Translations under genes and position numbers: made by a program
From: Mycolicibacter virginiensis
Lineage (GTDB): Bacteria > Actinomycetota > Actinomycetes > Mycobacteriales > Mycobacteriaceae
Assembly: GCF_022374935.2 (NCBI RefSeq)
Contig: NZ_CP092430.2
Coordinates: 372,001 to 436,000 of the forward strand
DNA: 64,000 bases
Reading direction: 5' to 3'
Notes under the pieces: model-generated
The model's input: the letters and a program-made list of their open reading frames with translations, nothing else
Database searches by the model: none
What the model was told of the DNA's origin: nothing
Shown here: positions 48,427 to 59,113 of the stretch, in pieces
Position numbering within the stretch: position 1 is the stretch's first letter
How the letters are laid out: each line of letters begins with the position of its first letter

Positions 48427-49935
48427 GTGGGGTCGGTGGACTACAAGTCGAAGTTGATCCCTGCCCTCGGCGCCGTGCTGGTCGGTGCGCTGTTCAGCGC
48501 CGGCTGCAGCCGCACCCCGGAAAACACCGAGCAGGGAGCAGATCCCGCCGCGGCCGCTGAATTCGCCAGCAGCCTGCGCGACAAGGTCACCGTCGATGCC
48601 ATGATGGCCCACCTGCAGAAGTTGCAGGACATCGCCGACGCCAACAACGGCACTCGTGCCATCGGCACCCCGGGTTACGACGCCAGCGTCGAGTACGTGG
48701 CCAGCACATTGCGGGACCACGGCTTCGACGTCGCGACCCCGGAGTTCACCGCGCGGGTGTTCAAATCCGAGCCGGGCTCGGTGCATCTCGGCGACAAGAC
48801 GGTCGAAGCTCGCGCGCTGATGTACAGCCTCGGCACCCCGCCCGAGGGTGTCACTGGCCCGCTGGTCGCGGCGCCGGCCGACGACAGCCCCGGCTGCAGC
48901 GCCGAAGACTACGAGGGGCTGACGGTCAAAGACGCCGTCGTACTGGTCGACCGCGGCACCTGCCCGTTCAAGGAGAAGATGGCCGTCGCCGTCGAGCTGG
49001 GCGCGGTGGCGCTGGTGGTGGCCGACAGCGTCGACGAACCGAAGATGGGCGGCACCCTCGGCGAGCAGACCGAGGTCAAGGTTCCGGTCGTGAGTGTGAC
49101 CAAGGCTGACGGCGCGATGCTGCGCGACGGACACGGGGCGATGACGGTCAAGCTCGACGCGCACACCGACGACATCCCGTCACGCAATGTGATCGCGCAG
49201 ACCAAGAGCGGATCGACCGAGAACGTGGTCATGCTCGGAGCCCACCTGGACAGCGTTCCGGAAGGCCCGGGCATCAACGACAACGGCTCCGGTGTTGCCG
49301 CGGTGCTGGAAACCGCTTTGCAGCTGGGAGATTCGCCCCAGGTGCGCAACGCGGTGCGGTTCGGTTTCTGGGGTGCCGAGGAGCTCGGCCTGATCGGCTC
49401 GCGCAAGTACGTCGAGTCACTCGACGAGGAGCAACTCAAGAACATCGCGCTGTATCTGAACTTCGACATGCTGGGTTCGCCGAATCCCGGCTATTTCACC
49501 TACGACGGCGACCAGTCGCTGCCGGCGGACAAGCGCGGCCAGCCGGTGGTGCCGGAAGGTTCGGCCGGCATCGAGCGGACCATGGTCAGCTACCTCAAGT
49601 CGGCCGGCAAGGAGCCGCGTGACACCTCGTTCGACGGCCGCTCCGACTACGACGGGTTCACCCAGGCCGGTATCCCGTCCGGCGGGTTGTTCTCCGGTGC
49701 GGAGGTGAAGAAGTCGCCCGAAGAGGCCAAGCTGTGGGGTGGCGCCGCCGATGAGCCGTTCGACCCGAACTATCACCAAAAGGGCGACACCGTCGAGAAC
49801 ATCGACCGCGACGAACTGGCGATCAACGGCCGAGGAGTGCCCTATTCCGTCGGGCTGTATGCCCAGGATCTCACTGGCCGCAACGGGGTCCCGGTGCGCG
49901 ACGACCGCACCCGCCACATCCTCACCCAGCCATGA
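48427..49935 (+). CDS. lpqL: M28 aminopeptidase lipoprotein LpqL
   Basis: 502-aa lipoprotein peptidase. Lipobox FSAGC with Cys27. A PA domain is inserted (residues about 125-235, GAVALVVADSVDEPKMGG). Zn ligands of the M28 fold: GAHLDS, NDNGSG, GAEELG, NFDMLGS and NYHQKGDT, all present. Location: outer face of the inner membrane. Start GTG 48427 (GTG 48436 is an alternative). Followed by a paralogue with ATGA overlap. Confidence 0.92.
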   Translation: MGSVDYKSKLIPALGAVLVGALFSAGCSRTPENTEQGADPAAAAEFASSLRDKVTVDAMMAHLQKLQDIADANNGTRAIGTPGYDASVEYVASTLRDHGFDVATPEFTARVFKSEPGSVHLGDKTVEARALMYSLGTPPEGVTGPLVAAPADDSPGCSAEDYEGLTVKDAVVLVDRGTCPFKEKMAVAVELGAVALVVADSVDEPKMGGTLGEQTEVKVPVVSVTKADGAMLRDGHGAMTVKLDAHTDDIPSRNVIAQTKSGSTENVVMLGAHLDSVPEGPGINDNGSGVAAVLETALQLGDSPQVRNAVRFGFWGAEELGLIGSRKYVESLDEEQLKNIALYLNFDMLGSPNPGYFTYDGDQSLPADKRGQPVVPEGSAGIERTMVSYLKSAGKEPRDTSFDGRSDYDGFTQAGIPSGGLFSGAEVKKSPEEAKLWGGAADEPFDPNYHQKGDTVENIDRDELAINGRGVPYSVGLYAQDLTGRNGVPVRDDRTRHILTQP

Positions 49936-51389
49936 TCCGTCCGGCGGGAGCCCTGCTGGTCGCTGTCGGCGTACTGGCGGGCTGCTCGCCGGAGCCCGTG
50001 CAGCCGCCGCTGTCGAATCGGCTGGCGAGCCAGGTCACCGTGGCGGGGATGCTTACGCATCTGCAGCGCCTGCAGGAGATTGCCGACACGCACCAACGGA
50101 ATCGGGCTGACGGCACGCCGGGGTTCGACGCCAGTGCCGATTATGTGGCCAACGCCCTGCGCGACAAGGGTTTCGAGGTGGTGACACCCGAGCTCATCCG
50201 GCTGGACACCATCTCGGCCGGCAAACCCACGCTGACCGTCGCCGGGGTGGGCTACCCGGTCGATCAGGCCTCGCTGCTGGTGCGCACACCGGCCGGCGGG
50301 GTCAGCGGTCCGGTGGTCCGTCCGACGCGGTCGTCGGGCTGCGTAGCGGCCGACTACCCGCCGAAGGTGCCCCGCGGGGGGATCGCCGTGGTCAGCGACG
50401 CAGGTTGCTCGGTGGTGGTGAAGCAGAACGTGGCCGCCGAGCGTGGCGCCGCCGCATTGGTCGTGGTGAGCCTGCCGAGCCGCAACGGAGCGCCGGCCGG
50501 GTTGTTCCCGCCGGAGTACTACGACCACCTCACCATGCCGGTAGCGGTGGCCGGACGCGACGGCGACCAAGCGTTACGTCGCGCGACCGGGACGGTGCGG
50601 CTGGTCTTGGACGGCCACACCGCGAAGGTCACCTCTCGGAATATCTTGGCGCAGACGAAGACCGGTTCGACCCATGATGTCGTGATGGTTGGCGCGCACC
50701 TCGACAGTGCGCCCGGCGGCCCGGGAATCAACGACAACGGCTCGGGGGTGGCGGCGGTGTTGGAGACCGCGCTGCAGCTCGGCCCGGAGCCGGCGGTGGC
50801 CAACGCGGTCCGGTTCGCTTTCTGGGGTGCCGAGGAACAACAGCTCGGTGGTTCCAGCGACTACGTCTTCGGGCTCGACCGCGACCAGCTCAACGACATC
50901 GCCCTGTACCTGAACTTCGACATGCTCGCCTCGCCGAATCCCGGTTTCTTCACCTATGACGGAGATCAGTCCGCGCTGCCGAGCCGCGACATCACCCCCG
51001 CTGACGTGCCGGTGGGATCGGGCGGTATCGAGCGCACCCTGGCCGGGTACCTCAACCTGGTGGGCGTCCGGCCCGCCGATATGCCACTCAGCAGCGACAC
51101 CGACTACAGCCCATTCGTGGTGGCCGGGGTGCCGATCGGGGGCATCACCACCGGCGCTTCCCAACTCAAGACCACCGCTCAGGCTCGACTGTGGGGTGGA
51201 AAGCCCGGAGCGGCGTTCGACCCGAACTACCACGGCCCAACTGACACGGTCGCCCAGATCAATCAACACGCATTGGCGCTAACCGGTGCCGCGGTGGCGT
51301 TCGCAGTGGCAAACTATGCGCAGTCCATCGGCGGTCCCAACGGAGTCCCGGCGCGCGACAAGCGTCACCGGGCTCCGCTGGGGCCGTAG
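49932..51389 (+). CDS. Second M28 aminopeptidase lipoprotein (LpqL paralogue)
   Basis: 485-aa tandem paralogue of LpqL. Lipobox VLAGC, Cys18. It has the same PA plus M28 layout and a full set of Zn ligands (GAHLDS, NDNGSG, GAEEQQ, NFDMLAS, NYHGPTDT). Similarity is strongest in the catalytic half (ASPNPGFFTYDGDQS). ATG 49932 overlaps the lpqL stop by 4 bp. It should not be called LpqM, which in M. tuberculosis is, as I recall, a different metalloprotease type. Confidence 0.9.
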   Translation: MIRPAGALLVAVGVLAGCSPEPVQPPLSNRLASQVTVAGMLTHLQRLQEIADTHQRNRADGTPGFDASADYVANALRDKGFEVVTPELIRLDTISAGKPTLTVAGVGYPVDQASLLVRTPAGGVSGPVVRPTRSSGCVAADYPPKVPRGGIAVVSDAGCSVVVKQNVAAERGAAALVVVSLPSRNGAPAGLFPPEYYDHLTMPVAVAGRDGDQALRRATGTVRLVLDGHTAKVTSRNILAQTKTGSTHDVVMVGAHLDSAPGGPGINDNGSGVAAVLETALQLGPEPAVANAVRFAFWGAEEQQLGGSSDYVFGLDRDQLNDIALYLNFDMLASPNPGFFTYDGDQSALPSRDITPADVPVGSGGIERTLAGYLNLVGVRPADMPLSSDTDYSPFVVAGVPIGGITTGASQLKTTAQARLWGGKPGAAFDPNYHGPTDTVAQINQHALALTGAAVAFAVANYAQSIGGPNGVPARDKRHRAPLGP

Positions 51390-51423
51390 TCCCGCATTGG
51401 GCGGGCATCGGAACAAGTACAGG

Positions 51424-51453
51424 CGGGCTCTATATTGAATCCGCTGTAGCCCG
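51424..51453. promoter_or_regulatory. Candidate promoter/operator of the double TetR gene
   Basis: TATATT (51431-51436) is a good -10 element. It lies between CGGGCT (51424-51429) and AGCCCG (51448-51453), a 6-bp inverted repeat with an 18-bp gap that could be an autoregulatory site. Confidence 0.35.
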
Positions 51454-51513
51454 TTTACCCGGCTGTGTTAGTAATGCTGTGCACGTGACAGAGCTGGCCT
51501 GAGTTGATCGGGG

Positions 51514-52803
51514 GTGGTGACCTCGCTTGGTGCCACGAACGACCCTGTCGGACGTACTGGTGCCCGCATAAAGCGGCGCCCCAAGGACCGCAAGGCGCAG
51601 ATCACGCGTGCTGCCGCGGAAACCTTCAGTGCACAGGGCTACCACGCGACCAGCATGGAGGCGATCGCTTCCAAGGTCGGGATCTCCGCGCCGGCGCTGT
51701 ACCGGCACTATCCCAGCAAGTACGAGATGTTCGCGGTTGTCGTCGGCTCGCTCGGCCAGCAGTTGGTCGACTCGACTGCCTTTGTCGATGAGTTGTCCGA
51801 TGCTGACGTCCACAGCAACGCGCCGGCGGTGTTGGACCAGGTCGTCGACGGGCTCATCACGTCATCGATCCTCAACCGTGAGGCCAGCGGGCTGTTCCGG
51901 TGGCAGGCCCGCTACCTGCAGTCGGAAGACCAGGCCAAGCTCATGACACAGATGCACACCGTCGGTGCGCGTCTGAAACGGCCGATCAGCGTCATGCGTC
52001 CCGAACTGAACTCCTTGGAGCAGTGGACGCTGACGGTAGCGCTGGTGAGTGTCGCCGGCAGCATCATCGGACACCGGCTGCAGCTCCCGGACGACGAGAT
52101 CAAGCCGCTGCTCATCGACGCGTCCCGATCGGTGGTCAGTTCGCAGCTGCCCGGAACCGACGACATCGGCGTCAATCGACCCTCGGTGTGGCGTATCTTC
52201 ACCCCGGACGCCGGACCCTATGAGGCACTGTTGAACTCGGCGGTCCTGCTGTTCGGCAAGCAGGGATATGCCGAGACCGGCGTCACCGAGATCGCCGACG
52301 CCGTGGGTGTGCCGGCGTCCGGCGTGTACCGCTATTTCTCGAGCAAGAGCGACATCTTGACGACGGGATTGCAGCGCGCCGTGGACCGGATAGCCGGGGA
52401 GATGGCGGCTATCGCCGGTGTCTTCGCCGAACCGGACGAGGCGCTGCGCCGGTTGATCGAGGCGTACGTGGCGACGGTGTTCGCCAATCCCGAGTTGGCG
52501 TCGGTCTATGACACCGAGCGGGTGAACCTGGCGCCGGCAGAACGCGAACTGCTGCGTGATTCCGAGCGCGCGTTCATCGAAACCTGGGCCCGACCGCTGA
52601 TGGCGATCAGGCCGGACCTGGACACGATGCACGCCAAATTCTTGGTGCACGCCTTGGCGGCACTCGTGGACGACTTGGGGCGGGTCGCCCGAGGCGGCGA
52701 GATACCGGGTGCTGGGTTTTTGGCTGGGGGACCCGGTTACGCGCAGGCCTGCTTGCGCCGGCTGATGGAGTCCATCGTGTTCGCCGGGGTTAACGACAAC
52801 TGA
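51514..52803 (+). CDS. Two-domain TetR/AcrR transcriptional regulator
   Basis: 429-aa protein containing two TetR DNA-binding domains in series. The first HTH is about residues 30-75 (AAAETFSAQGYHATSMEAI...PALYRHYPSK). The second is about 235-285 (SAVLLFGKQGYAETGVTEIA...GVYRYFSSK). Each is followed by a helical ligand/dimer domain. It may bind two operators, or work as a pseudodimer. It is convergent with a Baeyer-Villiger-type monooxygenase. Start GTG 51514 or 51517. Confidence 0.9.
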   Translation: MVTSLGATNDPVGRTGARIKRRPKDRKAQITRAAAETFSAQGYHATSMEAIASKVGISAPALYRHYPSKYEMFAVVVGSLGQQLVDSTAFVDELSDADVHSNAPAVLDQVVDGLITSSILNREASGLFRWQARYLQSEDQAKLMTQMHTVGARLKRPISVMRPELNSLEQWTLTVALVSVAGSIIGHRLQLPDDEIKPLLIDASRSVVSSQLPGTDDIGVNRPSVWRIFTPDAGPYEALLNSAVLLFGKQGYAETGVTEIADAVGVPASGVYRYFSSKSDILTTGLQRAVDRIAGEMAAIAGVFAEPDEALRRLIEAYVATVFANPELASVYDTERVNLAPAERELLRDSERAFIETWARPLMAIRPDLDTMHAKFLVHALAALVDDLGRVARGGEIPGAGFLAGGPGYAQACLRRLMESIVFAGVNDN

Positions 52804-52806
52804 GGA

Positions 52807-52846
52807 GACTACGAAATCGCCTGATTTATCAGGCGATTTCGTAGTC
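52807..52846. terminator. Perfect 18-bp hairpin between tetR and the monooxygenase
   Basis: Arms 52807-52824 and 52829-52846 are perfect with a TTTA loop. The right arm is the last six codons (including stop) of the monooxygenase. The left arm is the same sequence inverted, so either strand reads DYEIA-stop. Confidence 0.9.
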
Positions 52847-54313
52847 CTCTAGCGGGAAATGCGAGCCGTCGCGCACCGCATTGCGTACCGTGGTGGGCCG
52901 CAGCAGGGTCGCTTCGCCGCTGGGGTTGTAGTAGTAGGACCGCGACGTCGTGCAGTCTCCGGCGTAGAACACCGTGTGGTCCAGCCTTTTGGTCATGGCG
53001 TCCAGGAACCGGGTGTTGGCGGCCTCGGTGACCTCGAACGTCGTCGCGTTGCGCCGCCGCATCTCGCCGAACAGCCGGCCCATGTGCCGCATCTGGTATT
53101 CCATGGTGTTGAAGAACGACAGGCCGGAGAACCCGTATGGGCTGGCCAGGCTCAGAAAGTTCGGGAAGTGCGGCATGGACAGGCCCTGGTAGGCCTGGAA
53201 CCGGGTCTCCCGCCACCACTTGCCCAGGTTGCGCCCGTCTCGCCCGACGATCTCGATCGCCGGGAAGTTTGCCTCCCACAGGTCATAGCCGGTGGCCAGC
53301 ACCAGGGTGTCGATGACAGTCTTGCGGCCGTCGACGGTGACGATGCCGTCTGGCTCGATCCGCTCGATGCCGGTGGTCTCCAGGTGCACATGTGGCTTGG
53401 TGAAGCTGCGGTAGTAGTCGTTGGACCAGCTGGGCCGCTTGCAGCCGATGTCGTAGGTCGGGGTGAGCTTGGCCCGCAGTTCCTTATCGCGGATCTGGGC
53501 GAACCGGTGCATCTTGCACGCATCCATCCCGGCGATCGACAGCCGCCGGAATGCGGGGTAGTTCAACACCGCGGTCACCGTCATGAACTCCAGCAGGTAG
53601 TCGCTGATGAAGCGCATCACCCGCTGGGTGAACGGAGCCCGGGCGAACAGCTTCTGCAGCCACCCCGGAATCCGGAAGTCGATCTTGGGTGCCACCCAGA
53701 TCGCGGTGCGCTGAAACACGGTCAGGTCGGCGACCGTCTTGGCCAGCTCCGGAATCAGCTGCACCGCGGTTGCGCCGGTGCCGATCTGCCCGACCCGACG
53801 GCCGGTGAAGTCGTAGTCGTGGTCCCAGGCGGCGGTGTGCACCACCTTCCCGGCGAAGCTGTCGATCCCGGCGATGTCCGGGTTGCGCGGCTGGGACAGG
53901 AACCCGGTGGCGGTGATCAGGAATCGTGCGCTGAGCGTCTTCCCGTCGCCCAGGGCCACCAGCCAGCGCTCGGCGTCCTCATCCCACTGGGCACCGGCGA
54001 CCGTGGTGTTGAACCGCATGTGGCGGCGCACGTCGTACTTGTCGGCGACGTGCTCGGCGTAGCGCTTGATCTCCTCGCCGGGTGCGAACATCCGCGACCA
54101 GTACGGGTTCGGCTCGAACCAGTACGCATAGGTGGTCGACGGGATGTCGACCGCCAGGCCGGGATAGTGATTGACGTGCCACGTTCCGCCTAGATCCGCT
54201 TCACGGTCGAGCAGCACGATGTCGTCGTATCCGAGCTTCTTCAGCTCGATCGCTGCGCCCATGCCACCGAAGCCGGCACCCACGATGACGACGTCAAACT
54301 GCTCCATACTCAT
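52829..54313 (-). CDS. Baeyer-Villiger-type flavin monooxygenase
   Basis: 494-aa FAD/NADPH monooxygenase. FAD motif VGAGFGGMGAAIELKKLG (residues about 9-28), then the BVMO fingerprint FAGKVVHTAAWD (consensus FxGxxxHxxxW). The NADPH motif is GTGATAVQLIPELA and the C-terminal motif ATGYDLW. The family oxidises ketones to esters and in mycobacteria activates some thioamide prodrugs. Start ATG 54313; a second ATG two codons later is possible. Physiological substrate unknown. Confidence 0.9.
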   Translation of the reverse strand: MSMEQFDVVIVGAGFGGMGAAIELKKLGYDDIVLLDREADLGGTWHVNHYPGLAVDIPSTTYAYWFEPNPYWSRMFAPGEEIKRYAEHVADKYDVRRHMRFNTTVAGAQWDEDAERWLVALGDGKTLSARFLITATGFLSQPRNPDIAGIDSFAGKVVHTAAWDHDYDFTGRRVGQIGTGATAVQLIPELAKTVADLTVFQRTAIWVAPKIDFRIPGWLQKLFARAPFTQRVMRFISDYLLEFMTVTAVLNYPAFRRLSIAGMDACKMHRFAQIRDKELRAKLTPTYDIGCKRPSWSNDYYRSFTKPHVHLETTGIERIEPDGIVTVDGRKTVIDTLVLATGYDLWEANFPAIEIVGRDGRNLGKWWRETRFQAYQGLSMPHFPNFLSLASPYGFSGLSFFNTMEYQMRHMGRLFGEMRRRNATTFEVTEAANTRFLDAMTKRLDHTVFYAGDCTTSRSYYYNPSGEATLLRPTTVRNAVRDGSHFPLEDYEIA

Positions 54314-54419
54314 GAAAATTAAGGTACCTGACCCGCCGGTAACCAGCGAAGCTCCCAGGCCCTCTGCGAATGGGAGACAATGGGGCTTGCACGCTGTTCA
54401 CGATTTCGGGAGGGCGGCC

Positions 54420-54599
54420 ATGACCAGCGGTGATGCTGAAGCCAGCGACGCGGACTTGGCGGCCCAGGCGGCCCCGGTGCCGGACGTTGACGACGAGACG
54501 CCGGGCCCCGAGATCTCCGCCGGAGACCATGCCAACATCGCCGACGTGGTCGAGCAGCATCGGGGTGTGCCCACCGACGAGGACGACTACGACCGCTGA
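54420..54599 (+). CDS. Small acidic hypothetical protein
   Basis: 59-aa strongly acidic protein with Asp/Glu-rich ends (SGDAEASDADLA, TDEDDYDR), likely disordered. GGGAGGGCGG precedes ATG 54420, so translation is likely. Function unknown. It lies alone between the monooxygenase and fabH. Confidence 0.65.
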   Translation: MTSGDAEASDADLAAQAAPVPDVDDETPGPEISAGDHANIADVVEQHRGVPTDEDDYDR

Positions 54600-54692
54600 G
54601 GGCTCGCCGGTGCGGGCCCGCCCCCGGCGCCCAAGGAACGTTATGGTTAGACGCTTTAGTTAGCTGTTGGCCTACCACCGAGAGACTTGTTC

Positions 54693-55694
54693 TTGAGCGA
54701 GATTCGCCATCCTGCGACAACCCGACCGATCGGTCTGCTCGGCGTCGGTGCCTCTCGCCCGTCGCGGGTGGTTACCAACGACGAGATCTGCCTGCACATC
54801 GACTCCTCCGACGAATGGATCCAATCCCGCACCGGAATCAAGACGCGCCGGTTTGCCGAGGAGACCGACACCGTGGCGGGCTTGGCCATCGAGGCCGGCC
54901 GCAACGCGCTGTCCCGCGCCGGGCTCGCCGGGGCTGTGGTGGATGCGGTGATCGTCGCGACCAGCACCAACTTCCGTCAAACCCCTTCGTGTGCGCCTGC
55001 CGTCGCGGTCGCCCTCGGCGCGCAGGGCGTGCCCGCCTTCGATGTGGCCACTGGGTGCGCGGGGTTCGGCTATGCGCTGGGGGTGGCCGCCGACCTGCTC
55101 CGCGGCCGGACCATCAACACCGCGTTGGTCATCGGATCTGAGGTGCTCTCCCCGACGATCGACATGCAGGACCGCTCGAACTGCTTCATCTTCGGCGATG
55201 GGGCCGGCGCGGTCGTCGTCGGCGAGACCCCGGTGCACGGGATCGGCTCGACGGTCTGGGGCAGTGACGGTTCGAACTGTGACGCGATCCGCCAAGACAT
55301 CGACTGGATCAGCTACACCGAACAGCCAGACGGCCAGCGTCCCTTCCTGCGCATGGACGGCAGCACAGTATTCCGTTGGGCAGCATACGAAATGAGCGGC
55401 GTCGGGAAGCGCGCCATCGCGGCAGCCGGGTTAGACGCCCACGACATCGACGTGTTCATTCCGCACCAGGCCAACAGCCGGATCAATGCGCTGATCGCCA
55501 AGAGCCTTGAGCTGCGCTCCGACGTCGTCATCGCCAATGACATCGAGAACAGTGGCAACACCTCCGCGGCGTCCATCCCGTTGGCGATGGAGCAGCTGCT
55601 GTCGGCCGGCCTCGCCAAGTCGGGCCAGCTGGCCCTGCTGCTGGGTTACGGGTCCGGACTGAGCTACGCGGCCAGCGTCGTCGTCCTGCCCTGA
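54693..55694 (+). CDS. fabH: Beta-ketoacyl-ACP synthase III (FabH-like)
   Basis: 333-aa KAS III condensing enzyme that links acyl-CoA primers to malonyl-AcpM. Catalytic triad in place: Cys in [15 protein letters not shown], His in [13 protein letters not shown], Asn in [12 protein letters not shown]. It resembles Rv0533c but lies at a different locus, so it may be a second copy with another primer preference. TTG 54693 is chosen, 8 nt after GAGAG; TTG 54687 is an alternative. Confidence 0.88.
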   Translation: MSEIRHPATTRPIGLLGVGASRPSRVVTNDEICLHIDSSDEWIQSRTGIKTRRFAEETDTVAGLAIEAGRNALSRAGLAGAVVDAVIVATSTNFRQTPSCAPAVAVALGAQGVPAFDVATGCAGFGYALGVAADLLRGRTINTALVIGSEVLSPTIDMQDRSNCFIFGDGAGAVVVGETPVHGIGSTVWGSDGSNCDAIRQDIDWISYTEQPDGQRPFLRMDGSTVFRWAAYEMSGVGKRAIAAAGLDAHDIDVFIPHQANSRINALIAKSLELRSDVVIANDIENSGNTSAASIPLAMEQLLSAGLAKSGQLALLLGYGSGLSYAASVVVLP

Positions 55695-55705
55695 TCTGTG
55701 CGGGT

Positions 55706-56332
55706 TCAGCCCAGCAGTCGCAATGCCGCGTCGACCGCCAACGTCGGCACATCCAACGTCTTAGACGCCAGATCGTGACGGGCGCCGGTGATCTCGACGA
55801 CCTCGTGCGGCGCGGGAATCAGCGCGGCGGCAGCGCGAATCTCGGCGCCGGTGCCGAAGCTGTCCGAACTGCCGTGCGTGAACACCGTCGGCACGCCGAT
55901 CTGCGGTAAGTGCTCGGTGCGGGTGCGCTCGGGTTTCCCCGGCGGGTGCAGCGGATAGGAGAACAGGGTCAGCAGGTCGACCGCGGCGTCGCCGGCCGCC
56001 ACCACCATCGAGGTCTGTCGGCCGCCGTAGGAGTGCCCGCCGACGATCAGCGGACCTTCGGCCAGGCGGCGGGCATACTCGATCGCCTCGGTGATGCCCT
56101 CCCGGTCGCCGGTGCCCGACCCCGACGGCGGGCCCTTGGGGCGGCGCCGCCGGAACGGCAGGTTGTAGCGGATCGCCAGGAATCCGCGACGCGACCATTC
56201 ATCGCAAAGTCGTTGCAGCATCGGTGAATCACGGTCGCCACCGGCGCCGTGCGTCAGCAACACCACTCCTGCGGGGGCGCCGTCTGGGCGGTGCGCCAGC
56301 CCGTCCAAACCCTCGATTTCCTCCAGGGTCAC
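55706..56332 (-). CDS. Dienelactone-hydrolase-like alpha/beta hydrolase (Rv0421c homologue)
   Basis: 208-aa alpha/beta hydrolase. Nucleophile elbow GGHSYGGR, acid in FTHGSSDSFG, His in TGARHDLAS. The N-terminus has VVLLTHGAGGDRDSP. GTG 56332 overlaps the thiD TGA by 4 bp, so it is the third gene of the TPP-riboswitch operon. A link to thiamine metabolism is suggested by context only. Confidence 0.85.
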   Translation of the reverse strand: MTLEEIEGLDGLAHRPDGAPAGVVLLTHGAGGDRDSPMLQRLCDEWSRRGFLAIRYNLPFRRRRPKGPPSGSGTGDREGITEAIEYARRLAEGPLIVGGHSYGGRQTSMVVAAGDAAVDLLTLFSYPLHPPGKPERTRTEHLPQIGVPTVFTHGSSDSFGTGAEIRAAAALIPAPHEVVEITGARHDLASKTLDVPTLAVDAALRLLG

Positions 56333-57224
56333 GAGGCGCCGGGTCCCAACCGGAACAATGGCGAGACGGGGCCGTGGCCGTGGCCCAGTGGGTAGGCGGC
56401 ACGCAGGCACTCGGTCACCCAGCGCTTGGCGAACGCTACCGCGTCCGGAACGGACAACCCGTGGGCCAGCGCGGCCGCTGAGGCCGCCGCCAGCGTGTCT
56501 CCGGCGCCGTGGTCGTCGCCGGTGGCTACCCGCGGCCCGGGGAACTCCAGAAAATCCTTGCCGTCGTAGAGCAGGTCCGGGCTGTGTTCCGCGGAGGGCA
56601 GATGCCCTCCCTTGACCAGTGCCCACTGCGGACCCAACGCATGCAGCGCACGTGCGGCCGCACGCTGGGACGCGGCGTCGACCACATCGATACCGACCAG
56701 CAGGCGTACTTCGTGCAGGTTCGGGGTCACCAGGGTTGCAAGCGGAAACAGGCTGTCGCGCAGTGCATCCAGCGCGGATGACGCCAGCAGCGCGTCGCCG
56801 TGCATGGACGCCGACACCGGATCGACCACCAAAGGGATCGTCAGGCCGAGTTCGCGCCATGTTGCGGCCACCGCGGTGATGATCTGCGCCGACGCCAGCA
56901 TTCCGGTCTTGGCGGCCTGGATCCCGATATCGGGCACCACCGCCGCGATCTGGGCGGCGACGGTGTCGGCGGGAACCTCATGAAAGCTTTTGACTCCCAC
57001 GGTGTTCTGCACCGTCACAGCGGTAACCGCGACGCAGGCGTGCACCCCGAGCAGCGCACACGTGCGCATGTCGGCCTGAATGCCCGCGCCGCCGCCGGAG
57101 TCCGACCCGGCAACGGTGAGTACCCGCAGCGGCGTCGCCCCCGGCGGGGCCAGTGGCAGGAAACCCACTGTGCTGGATGAGTGGCGACCCGCTTCGCCCG
57201 GCTCCGCCGCGCTTGCGATCACCA

Positions 57225-57225
<1 letters not shown>
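56329..57225 (-). CDS. thiD: Hydroxymethylpyrimidine (phosphate) kinase
   Basis: 298-aa ribokinase-fold enzyme phosphorylating HMP to HMP-P and HMP-PP. Motifs: VAGSDSGGGAGIQADMRT, VQNTVGV, AAKTGMLAS, VVDPVSASMHG and GDDHGAGDTLAAA. The HMP kinase core starts at about residue 30. Residues 1-16 (MVIASAAEPGEAGRH) read through a family B repeat and add an N-terminal tail. GTG 57225 shares one base with the thiC TAG. Confidence 0.93.
57186..57222 (-). repeat. Single diverged family B repeat at the thiC-thiD junction
   Basis: Read on the minus strand, GATCGCAAGCGCG and following bases match the 55-bp array unit at 5646-5919 with about 5 differences in the first 34. The peptide (IASAAEPGEAGRH) also parallels the array's reverse translation (IASATKSGAAGRRH). 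Confidence 0.8.
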
Positions 57226-59000
<1,775 letters not shown>

Positions 59001-59050
59001 CTATCGCAGCGCAGCAGTCGGCGTAAGGCGCTGCGGCCGCCGGAAGACAA

Positions 59051-59078
59051 TTAGGTAACTGATCATTTGCTTAGCTAA
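59051..59078. promoter_or_regulatory. Operator-like repeat upstream of the MFS gene
   Basis: TTAGGTAA (59051-59058) and TTAGCTAA (59071-59078, a perfect palindrome) are 20 bp apart in an AT-rich patch that includes TGATCA. They lie 36-63 bp before the MFS start, next to likely promoter elements. The regulator is unknown. Confidence 0.45.
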
Positions 59079-59113
59079 CATATGTGGTCGGGGTAGAGGT
59101 AGCTGGGAGAGAC

